In this document: positions 37,858-45,247 of the stretch, piece by piece
Position numbering within the stretch: position 1 is the first letter of the stretch
Layout of the letters: every line of letters starts with the position of its first letter
Assembly (NCBI GenBank): GCA_028714235.1
Contig: JAQTMQ010000005.1
Span: 1 to 45,247, forward strand
Length of the DNA stretch: 45,247 bases
Source: Candidatus Iainarchaeum sp.
Lineage (GTDB): Archaea > Micrarchaeota > Micrarchaeia > Burarchaeales > Fermentimicrarchaeaceae
Reading direction: 5' to 3'
Translations under genes and position numbers: made by a program
Notes under the pieces: generated by a model
Told to the model about the DNA's origin: nothing
Databases searched by the model: none
Seen by the model: only the letters and a program-made list of their open reading frames with translations

Positions 37858-39039
37858 ATGGCTTCCCGCGACTATTACGAGGTGCTCGGAGTAGCGAAGG
37901 GAGCGAACGCCGAGGAAATAAAGTCGGCTTACAAGAAGCTTGCCTTCCAGCTCCACCCGGACAGGAACAAGGACTCCGGAGCCGAGGCCAGGTTCAAGGA
38001 GCTCAGCGAAGCGTACGCCGTCCTTTCTGACGACAGGAAGAGGAGGCTGTACGACCAGTACGGGAAGGAAGGCTTCTCGCAGCAGTTCACGCAGGAAGAC
38101 ATCTTCAGGGGCTCGGCGGGAACGTTCAGGCAGACTTTCTCGGACGAGGACATGGAGTCGTTCGGCGACCTCTTCTCATCGTTTTTCGGCGGCGGGTTCG
38201 GTGGCTTCTCGGGCGGGAGGGGGAGGCGCGGGCCTTCGCGCGGAAGCGACCTGCAGGCCCACGTCGAGGTCTCGCTCGAGGAGGCGTTCAGGGGAACCGA
38301 GAGGGAACTGCGCTTCACGCGGCTTTCGGCATGCCCGAAGTGCAAGGGGAGCAAGGCCGAGCCCGGAAGCGAGGTCAGGAAGTGCCCGGACTGCATGGGC
38401 TCTGGGCAGGTTAGGCGCTCGCAGCGCATCGGCTTCTTCCAGTCGATAGTTATGACGCCGTGCAGGAAGTGCGCCGGGACGGGGAAGGTTGTTGAAGCGG
38501 AGTGCAGGGGTTGCCGCGGAGCGGGGGCCGTTGAATCAAACGAGAACATCGCGGTCAAGATTCCCGCGGGAGCCTATGACGGGCTCACGCTTCGCCTGCG
38601 CGGGGAAGGCGAGGCGAGCAGGGAAGGCGGTTCGCCGGGAGACCTTTACGCGGTAATCTCCGTCCTGCCGCACCCGGAGTTCGCGGTTGATGGGCGTGAC
38701 CTGCGCCTTGAGAAAAGGATTTCGTTTTCAACTGCCGCGCTGGGAGGCAGGATTTCCGTGCCGACCATTGACGGCGGGAGCGCGGAAGTCAGGATTCCGG
38801 AGGGCACGCAGACGAACACCAGCTTCAGGCTGCGCGGCCAGGGCATGCCCGAAGTCGGCGGAGGGAGGCGCGGTGACGAAATCGTGCGCGTCCTGGTTGA
38901 AACGCCCCGCAACCTGACCTCGCGTCAGAGGGAACTGCTCGAAGAGCTGGAAGGCGGAAGCGGCCCGGGACTGGAAGCCAAGGAAAAGAAGGGGAAAAGG
39001 CGGACGAAAAAGGAGGGGCTGCTCGGCCTTTTCGGCTGA
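37858..39039 (+). CDS. dnaJ: Chaperone DnaJ (type I Hsp40)
   Basis: [35 protein letters not shown]-domain, GF-rich region, CxxCxGxx zinc repeats. Confidence 0.97.
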   Translation: MASRDYYEVLGVAKGANAEEIKSAYKKLAFQLHPDRNKDSGAEARFKELSEAYAVLSDDRKRRLYDQYGKEGFSQQFTQEDIFRGSAGTFRQTFSDEDMESFGDLFSSFFGGGFGGFSGGRGRRGPSRGSDLQAHVEVSLEEAFRGTERELRFTRLSACPKCKGSKAEPGSEVRKCPDCMGSGQVRRSQRIGFFQSIVMTPCRKCAGTGKVVEAECRGCRGAGAVESNENIAVKIPAGAYDGLTLRLRGEGEASREGGSPGDLYAVISVLPHPEFAVDGRDLRLEKRISFSTAALGGRISVPTIDGGSAEVRIPEGTQTNTSFRLRGQGMPEVGGGRRGDEIVRVLVETPRNLTSRQRELLEELEGGSGPGLEAKEKKGKRRTKKEGLLGLFG

Positions 39040-39053
39040 GGCTTGAGCGCGCC

Positions 39054-39359
39054 CTAGCGCTTCTGGGTTGCGTCCTCGCGCATGAGGAATTTCACTGCCG
39101 CGAAAACGACGAGCGCTATTATCAGGAAATCGATGAGCGCGCCCGCGAAGTCGCCCACGAGGAATTTGACCGGCCCGACGCCAAGGGCCGCCGCGCGCCA
39201 GTCGCCTCCGGGAATGAGCGCGCCGACCATGGGCATCACGATGTCGGTCACGAGGGCGGTGACGAGCTTTGTTGAGGCCGCGCCGATTATGAATGCGATC
39301 GCGAGCCCGACCACCTGGTATTTCTTGATGAAATCCGCGAATTCATGCACGAATCCCAT
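39054..39359 (-). CDS. mscL: Large-conductance mechanosensitive channel MscL
   Basis: FADFIKKYQVVGLAIAFIIGAASTKLVTALVTDIVMPMVGALIPGGDW...FLIIALVVFAAVKFL. Confidence 0.92.
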   Translation of the reverse strand: MGFVHEFADFIKKYQVVGLAIAFIIGAASTKLVTALVTDIVMPMVGALIPGGDWRAAALGVGPVKFLVGDFAGALIDFLIIALVVFAAVKFLMREDATQKR

Positions 39360-39439
39360 GGCATCACCCTCTATTACATGAATGGGAGGGGTATAAAAAC
39401 AATAATAACCTTTGCGCCAATTGTTGGGAGGGTGGTCGA

Positions 39440-40699
39440 ATGCGCGATGTCTACAAGGGCTACGTTACCGGGGAGAAGCCCAATCCCGACACGCACGTAA
39501 TCGCCTCCTTCCGGTTCCATGCCCGGGACGCGGCGAACGCGGCGCAGGCGATTGCCGCGGAGTCGTCGGTCGGGACGTGGACCGAGCTTTCCACGATGAA
39601 GCCGAGAATCAGGAAGCGCCTCGCGGCGAAAGTGTTCCGCCTCGACGCGAAAAACGGGGCCGCGGAAATCGCGTACCCCCTCGCCCTCTTCGAGCCGGGA
39701 AACGCGCCGCAGCTGCTTTCCGACGTCGCGGGCAACGTTTTCGGGATGCGCGAGCTCGACTCCCTGCGCCTCGAGGATTTGCAGGTGCCCAAGGCGTACG
39801 CGAAATCCTTCAAGGGCCCGGCAGTCGGGCTTGAAGGCGTCCGGAAAATGCTTGGGACCGGGAAAAGCAGGCGGCCGCATTTCGGGACCATTGTGAAGCC
39901 CAAGGTGGGCTTGACGCCGAAGGAGAACGCGGAAGTCGGCTTCGAGTCCTTCGTCGGGGGAATGGACTTCCTGAAGGACGACGAGAACCTTTCCAGCCAG
40001 TCCTTTTCGCCTTTCGAGGAGCGCGTTGTCCGGATGCTTGAGTCCGTTGACCGGGCGGAATCCGAGACGGGCGAGAGGAAGATGTACGCGCCGAACGTCA
40101 CGGCCGAAACCGGGGAAATGGTGAGGCGCGCCGAATTCGTGAAAAGCCAGGGGGGAACCTGCATAATGGTTGACATCGTCACCGCGGGGTTCAGCGGCCT
40201 GCAGAGCGTGAGGAACGCGGGATTGAAGCTGCCCATCCACGCGCACCGGGCGATGTACGCGGCGTTCGCGCGCAACCCGGACCACGGAATCTCGATGATG
40301 GTGCTCGCGCGCCTCGCGAGGATGGTGGGCGTGGACCAGCTCCACACGGGCGCAATCGTCGGGAAGATGGAGGGCTCCAAGCACGAGGTTCTCGGGCTGA
40401 ACGCGTGGCTGCGGGACAAATGGCATTCGTTCAGGCCCGTGTTTCCCGTGGCTTCCGGGGGCATAGACCCGCTGCGGGTTCCCTCGCTTCTCGCAATCGC
40501 GGGAACCGAGCTCGTGATCAACGCGGGCGGCGGAATCCACGGCCATCCGGACGGGACGCGCGCGGGAGCGATGGCGTTCAGGCAGGCGTACGACGCGTGG
40601 CGCATGGGAATCCCGCTCGAGGAGTACGCGAAAGGGCACAAGGAGCTCGCCGCGGCTTTCCGGAAGTGGGGCGGAAGGAGAATCGGGGTCACCGAATGA
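39440..40699 (+). CDS. rbcL: Ribulose-1,5-bisphosphate carboxylase, form III
   Basis: GTIVKPKVGLTPKE, GGMDFLKDDENLSSQSF, HAHRAM, HTGAIVGKMEGS, ASGGIDP, NAGGGIHGHPDG catalytic motifs all present; no obvious II/III insertion. Confidence 0.95.
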   Translation: MRDVYKGYVTGEKPNPDTHVIASFRFHARDAANAAQAIAAESSVGTWTELSTMKPRIRKRLAAKVFRLDAKNGAAEIAYPLALFEPGNAPQLLSDVAGNVFGMRELDSLRLEDLQVPKAYAKSFKGPAVGLEGVRKMLGTGKSRRPHFGTIVKPKVGLTPKENAEVGFESFVGGMDFLKDDENLSSQSFSPFEERVVRMLESVDRAESETGERKMYAPNVTAETGEMVRRAEFVKSQGGTCIMVDIVTAGFSGLQSVRNAGLKLPIHAHRAMYAAFARNPDHGISMMVLARLARMVGVDQLHTGAIVGKMEGSKHEVLGLNAWLRDKWHSFRPVFPVASGGIDPLRVPSLLAIAGTELVINAGGGIHGHPDGTRAGAMAFRQAYDAWRMGIPLEEYAKGHKELAAAFRKWGGRRIGVTE

Positions 40700-40724
40700 A
40701 AAAAGCGTGAAAAGTATTATATGA

Positions 40725-40745
40725 ATGGCTGAGTAATTCAGCCAT
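40725..40745. promoter_or_regulatory. Perfect inverted repeat ATGGCTGA-GTAAT-TCAGCCAT overlapping the DHS start codon
   Basis: 8-bp perfect arms; TATA-like AGTATTATATGA just upstream; DHS ATG at 40744. Confidence 0.6.
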
Positions 40746-41892
40746 GGCAATTGGCGATGGAGACGGCACCGCGAGGATGCACGGAAGGCTCGGCGACGGG
40801 TTTTCCGACGGCTTCGTGCCCGTGGAGCCCATCGATTTGGACAAGTGCAAGACCGTTCGCGACCTGGTTGAAGCGATGGGGAAGACTTCGCTCACGGCCC
40901 GGAGCATCGGCGACGCGGCCGAACTCCTTTACGACATGGCGACGAACAAGGACTGCCACGTCGTTCTCACCATCTCCGGCATCATGACCGTGGCAAAGCA
41001 GGGGCTCATAATCACGGATTTGATTGACAGGGGGATAGTGAACGCGGTGGTCGCGACAGGCGCCCTGATCACGCACGGCTTCGTCCAAACCGCGGGGTGC
41101 GCGCACTTCAAGTACGTGAAGGGGCAGATGGGGGACAAGGAGCTTTTCGAGCGCGGGTACGACCGGGTTTACGACACGCTCGAGCTCGAGAAAAACCTGG
41201 ATTACGCCGAAGCGATAGTCTCGAAGGTGTTTGACTCCCTGCCTACCGACAAGCCCCTCGGGAGCCACGACCTGTGCAGGGAGTTCGGGAAATACCTGCA
41301 CGAAAACGTGGAAGGAAGGGGGATACTCGAGTCCGCCTACGAAAAAAACGTGCCCGTCTACATCCCGGCATTCACGGATTCCGAGCTCGGCCTCGACTTC
41401 AGCATATACAACAGGCGGAGCAGGAGGAACGGCAAGCCCGAGCTCAAATACGACGCTTTCGCCGACCTCGAGAAATTCGCGGCCGACATCGAGCAGATGA
41501 AGTCGCACGGCATCTTCACCATCGGCGGCGGGGTTCCGAGGAACTGGGCGCAGCAGGTCGCGCCGTACTTGGACATCCTCCTTGACCGGGGCGCGCAGGA
41601 GCGCGTGAGGTACGTGCGCTACAAGTACGGCCTCCGCATCTGCCCGGAGCCGGTTGAATGGGGAGGGCTTTCCGGCTGCACCTACTCGGAAGGCGTTTCA
41701 TGGGGGAAGTTCATGCCCGAATCCGAGGGCGGAAGATACGTGGAAGTGCTCTCCGAGGCGACCGCGGTCCTCCCGCTCATCGTGAAGGCGGTGTTCGAGC
41801 GCCTTGACGCGGAAGGCGTGAAAATCGAGAAGAACCCGCGCCTCACCGAATCCGAGCTCTCGAAGCTCCGGGAGCCGAAGAAAAGGAAATGA
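40744..41892 (+). CDS. dys: Deoxyhypusine synthase
   Basis: LTISGIMTVAKQGLIITDLIDRGIVNAVVATGALITHG, FTIGGGVPRNWAQQ, SGCTYSEGVSWGKF (catalytic Lys motif). Confidence 0.93.
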   Translation: MAIGDGDGTARMHGRLGDGFSDGFVPVEPIDLDKCKTVRDLVEAMGKTSLTARSIGDAAELLYDMATNKDCHVVLTISGIMTVAKQGLIITDLIDRGIVNAVVATGALITHGFVQTAGCAHFKYVKGQMGDKELFERGYDRVYDTLELEKNLDYAEAIVSKVFDSLPTDKPLGSHDLCREFGKYLHENVEGRGILESAYEKNVPVYIPAFTDSELGLDFSIYNRRSRRNGKPELKYDAFADLEKFAADIEQMKSHGIFTIGGGVPRNWAQQVAPYLDILLDRGAQERVRYVRYKYGLRICPEPVEWGGLSGCTYSEGVSWGKFMPESEGGRYVEVLSEATAVLPLIVKAVFERLDAEGVKIEKNPRLTESELSKLREPKKRK

Positions 41893-41911
41893 GGGGGGGG
41901 AGGGAATCCAG

Positions 41912-43429
41912 ATGCTCAAGCCCGTTGTCCGGCTCGTAGCCTTCACGCCCAAGCCTTACGACCTTGCCGTCGCGAGCGCGCGCACGTGCTATTCGCCGAA
42001 AGCCGTCCTGCCCGCCGAGGTCACGGAAGGGCAGCGCGAGCGCGTCGGGCCCGCGGTTTGGGCCGGCGGCCACCACACCACCTTCCAGCACGCGACCTTC
42101 ACTTTCGCGATTGAAAACGTTTCAAGGCAATTCGTGTGGAGCTTCCTCCACTCCCACCCCTACTACAACTCGGACCAGAGCTCGCAGCGCTACGTGGCCA
42201 TGGGCGAGGCGAAGGCGGTCGTCCCGGACCTCGAAGGCGAGGCGTCAAGGGCGTACTCCGATGCCGTGGCGTCGGCCTGGGAGGCGTACGCGCGGCTTTC
42301 CGCGGGGCTGAAGGAAAAAAACCGCGCGCTGATGGCCGCAATCGGCAAGGTGAAAGGGCAAAGCGGGAAGCATGCCGACCTTGAAGCCGAAAGGAAGTCC
42401 ATCGAGATGGCGCGCTACGTTTTGCCTGTTTCGGCGTGCACGTCCCTCGTCCACACCGTTTCAAGCCTCGTGCTCATGCGGTACGCGCGCATGGTGGAAG
42501 CGTGCGACTGCCCCACCGAAGCGAAAACGGTCGTGTCCGAAATGCTCGCCGAGGCGGCGAAAGCCGACCCCGAGTTCGCAAGGTTCGTTTCGGTCAAGCC
42601 GCTTCCGCGCGACAAGGCGCTCCCCGGATTCGCGCGCGCGGACGCGGATTCCGGCTTTGCACGGGAGTTCGACGCAAGGCTTGAAGGGCATCTCTCAAAG
42701 CTCGTGTCGTTCGACCCGGGCGCAGAAGCGGCCGTTGCGGACGCGGTTCGCGAAACGCTCGGGAAAACCAGGGCCGGCCTCGGCGACGGCGAGGCGATAG
42801 AGCTCGCCGTGAACCCCTCCAAGAACCCGGCCCTGCAGGACACGCTCAACGTGATGCAGCATTCCCCCGTAAGCCGCGCGCTCAACCTCGTTTCCTACCG
42901 GTTCATGAAGAGGATAAGCCACGCCTGCGACTCGCAGGACCAGAGGCACAGGACCACCCCGGCGGCGCGCCCGCTCCTGACCTTGACGCATGCAGGGAAG
43001 CCGGATTTCATTACTCCGGGAGTCATCGCCTCGGATGCCGGCCTGAAAAAAACCTACGATGACGCAATGGGCGCGCTCTGGGAAGCGAAGAACCGGCTCA
43101 TCGAACTCGGGGTGCCCGACGAATTCGCAGTATATTTGCTGCCGAACGCGACCGCGTTGCGGTTCAGCGAAACCGGGCGCGTCATCGACCTGATGCACAA
43201 GTGGCGCATGAGGACGTGCTTCAACGCGCAGGAAGAGATTTTTGACGTTTCAATGGACGAGCTGAAGCAGGCGAAGGAAGTGCATCCCCGCCTGGCGGGA
43301 TACATCGGGCCGCCATGCTATTTCAGGCAAGGCATGAAAGAAGGCGGGGAGACGCCCTGCCCAGAGGGCGCGCGCTGGTGCGGAATAGAGGTCTGGAGGA
43401 ATTTCCCGAAAGTCAAGAGGCCGTTCTGA
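41912..43429 (+). CDS. Double-length ThyX-like flavin-dependent thymidylate synthase family protein
   Basis: First half ASARTCYSP...GGHHTTFQHATFTFAIENVSRQFVWSFLHSHPYYNSDQSSQRYV; second half RFMKRISHACDSQDQRHRTTPAARP...LPNATALRFSETGRVIDLMHKWRMRTCFNAQEEI. Confidence 0.85.
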   Translation: MLKPVVRLVAFTPKPYDLAVASARTCYSPKAVLPAEVTEGQRERVGPAVWAGGHHTTFQHATFTFAIENVSRQFVWSFLHSHPYYNSDQSSQRYVAMGEAKAVVPDLEGEASRAYSDAVASAWEAYARLSAGLKEKNRALMAAIGKVKGQSGKHADLEAERKSIEMARYVLPVSACTSLVHTVSSLVLMRYARMVEACDCPTEAKTVVSEMLAEAAKADPEFARFVSVKPLPRDKALPGFARADADSGFAREFDARLEGHLSKLVSFDPGAEAAVADAVRETLGKTRAGLGDGEAIELAVNPSKNPALQDTLNVMQHSPVSRALNLVSYRFMKRISHACDSQDQRHRTTPAARPLLTLTHAGKPDFITPGVIASDAGLKKTYDDAMGALWEAKNRLIELGVPDEFAVYLLPNATALRFSETGRVIDLMHKWRMRTCFNAQEEIFDVSMDELKQAKEVHPRLAGYIGPPCYFRQGMKEGGETPCPEGARWCGIEVWRNFPKVKRPF

Positions 43430-43445
43430 TTCCGGTTTCCAGGGG

Positions 43446-44639
43446 TTAGGCGAGCAGGTTGGGCGCGAACAGGAGCATGAGGCCCAGGAAGAGGAGGATT
43501 ATTCCTCCGGCAATCTTGCTGAAGGAAGCGTACTTTTCGCCCATGCCGCCCGACACCGCGAACGCGGCCATGCCGAAGATTATCATGTCGTCGAACATGA
43601 AGAAGAAGTCGTAAAGAAGGATGTAACCGTAATGCTCGATTGCGGAAAGGCTGCTCATGGCGAGCACCTGCGTGAACACCGCGGGAATGGCCGCGGAGCA
43701 GACGAACTCAACGGAATTCACCGCGAACGCGAGCGCGACGACGCCGAGAATCGTTGCCCAGGTGAGGGGCGCGCCCGCGAGCTCGTTAATCCGCCCCATG
43801 GTCGCCTTCTTCGACTCCGCGTCGACCACCTTGCAGGCCACTTTTCCCCTGCTTTCCACGTAGTCCTTCACCGAAAGGATTCCGCCGCCAAGCGCGACCA
43901 GGCCGATGATTGTCGTCACGAGGCGGATGTAGCCGAGCAGGAGGAACGCGTTAAGCCACGCGGTCATGAAAAGGAAGTAGAGCGCGCCCGAAGCGAACAG
44001 GAACGAGCCGACAATCAGCCAAACCCTCCGCTTGTCGTTCAGCTCGGCGATTACCGCGATGAGGTAGACGAGCACCCACATCGCGCAGGGGTTGAAGCCG
44101 TCTATGAGGCCGAGCACTACGGCCAGGACCGGAAGCGAAAAGGCCGTGAGGTTCGTTTCCCCGAGGAAAGGCAGGCCGAATTTCGTGACGTCCGGCTTGA
44201 CTTCGGCGGTCGCGTTCTGGTTCCTGCAGGCATCGACGCACGACTGCAGCTGCGCCTCAAGCTCGGCCTTTGGATGCACCCCCTGGAAACTCTTGTTCCC
44301 GATGAGGGTCACTGGCACCGCGGACGGCTCGAAGCCGTGCTCCTGCGCGGTCTTCACGAAAAACATCATCTCGTCCTGCTTGCTCACGTCGTGAAAGCCG
44401 AAGAAGACCTGGGGGTATTCCGCCTGCAGCTCGTCTATTATCGGGCGCTCCTCGTGGCAGTGGGGGCACGTGGGCAAGTAAAAGAAGTGGACCGACACGT
44501 TTGCGCCCGTCCCCTCCTGTACGCCGCTCGGCTGGGAAAAGTAAACGGCAGCCCCGAGGACGAGAAGCGCGACCACTAGCCCGAGATTGAACTTGTCGCC
44601 AAGAAAGCCCCTGACCGAATTGACCGCGCCCTTAATCAT
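43446..44639 (-). CDS. Thioredoxin-domain (CPHC) fused to CcdA/DsbD-like membrane domain
   Basis: VHFFYLPTCPHCHEERPIIDELQ; TM domain with DGFNPCAMWVLVYLIAVI and VEFVCSAAIPAVFTQVLAM. Confidence 0.85.
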   Translation of the reverse strand: MIKGAVNSVRGFLGDKFNLGLVVALLVLGAAVYFSQPSGVQEGTGANVSVHFFYLPTCPHCHEERPIIDELQAEYPQVFFGFHDVSKQDEMMFFVKTAQEHGFEPSAVPVTLIGNKSFQGVHPKAELEAQLQSCVDACRNQNATAEVKPDVTKFGLPFLGETNLTAFSLPVLAVVLGLIDGFNPCAMWVLVYLIAVIAELNDKRRVWLIVGSFLFASGALYFLFMTAWLNAFLLLGYIRLVTTIIGLVALGGGILSVKDYVESRGKVACKVVDAESKKATMGRINELAGAPLTWATILGVVALAFAVNSVEFVCSAAIPAVFTQVLAMSSLSAIEHYGYILLYDFFFMFDDMIIFGMAAFAVSGGMGEKYASFSKIAGGIILLFLGLMLLFAPNLLA

Positions 44640-44674
44640 CGCATGACCGCTTTCCCTTTCAATTGTTTTCTGCG

Positions 44675-45247
44675 CTAGCCTTTAATATACGAAACCCTCC
44701 TGCCTTCGATTGCGAACCTTCCCTCGGCGAACATCTGCACCGCCTTCGGGAGGCCGGCGTGCTCGCGCGCAAGGATTTTCGCCGCCACCTCGTCCGCGCT
44801 CCTGCAGTCCGAGACGTCCACCGCCTCCTGCGAGATTATCGGGCCCCCGTCGAGGGCGGCGGTCACGAAATGGATAGTGTAACCCGAAACCTTGGCCCCG
44901 GCCTCGAACGCGTCCCTTTGCGCGTGCGCGCCCGGGAAGGCGGGCAAAAGGGAGGGGTGGATGTTAATCATCCTGCCGTGGTATGCGGAGAGAAGGGAGC
45001 GGTCGCGGATAATCCGCATGTAGCCCGCGAGGACCACCAAGTCGGGCGACACCTTGTCAAGCTGCCGCTTGATGGCCGCGTCGCATTCCTCGCGCGTGGC
45101 GAACTGCAGGACCGCAAACGGTATCCCGTGCTTTTTCGCCCTCTCTATCGCCTTCGCCCCGGGGTTGTCCGTCAAGAGCATGACGAGCTCGGCGTCAACC
45201 TCGCCCCGCTCCACCGCGTCTATCATGGACTGGAAGTCCGAGCCCCT
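44675..45247 (-). CDS. purN: Phosphoribosylglycinamide formyltransferase PurN (N-terminus outside window)
   Basis: GSDFQSMIDAVERGEVDAELVMLLTDNPGA, VVLAGYMRIIRD, INIHPSLLPAFPGAHAQRDAFEAGAKVSGYTIHFV; frame open to the edge. Confidence 0.94.
   Translation of the reverse strand, partial: RGSDFQSMIDAVERGEVDAELVMLLTDNPGAKAIERAKKHGIPFAVLQFATREECDAAIKRQLDKVSPDLVVLAGYMRIIRDRSLLSAYHGRMINIHPSLLPAFPGAHAQRDAFEAGAKVSGYTIHFVTAALDGGPIISQEAVDVSDCRSADEVAAKILAREHAGLPKAVQMFAEGRFAIEGRRVSYIKG

Noticed and set aside
1-45247. CRISPR array, rRNA operon, transposase/integrase or prophage cluster
   Set aside because: No regularly spaced direct repeats, rRNA-like blocks or recombinase-like ORFs seen; the tail-tube-like genes are isolated and carry export signals.

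Overview
GC-rich window of an archaeal chromosome, possibly from a DPANN-type lineage. Evidence for archaea: class V FBP aldolase/phosphatase, Trm1, deoxyhypusine synthase, form III RuBisCO, split GMP synthase, TATA-like promoters and an intron-bearing tRNA. I support about 45 protein genes, including Trm1/DUF357, a CopB-type P-ATPase, PurH, split GuaA with a ferritin-like gene in between, a Kef-type antiporter, a MacB-like ABC exporter operon, MnmA, an OB-HD nuclease, an IPM/citramalate synthase, a wHTH-GrpE-DnaK-DnaJ cluster, MscL, RuBisCO, DHS, a double-length ThyX, a Trx-CcdA fusion and a truncated PurN. There is also one tRNA-Leu(CAA) that appears to be interrupted twice, including a D-loop intron with a good bulge-helix-bulge. 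Most interesting: (1) two adjacent exported proteins whose mature domains resemble phage/contractile-system tail-tube (gp19/Hcp-like) proteins, with no other phage genes nearby; (2) the doubly interrupted tRNA-Leu; (3) an AT-rich island holding one orphan membrane protein; (4) a compact toxin-antitoxin-like pair with a palindromic promoter; (5) several perfect palindromes at promoters or starts (wHTH regulator, DHS, heat-shock cluster); (6) a duplicated ThyX with altered signature motifs. All calls come from reading the sequence and supplied ORF translations; no database search was run.
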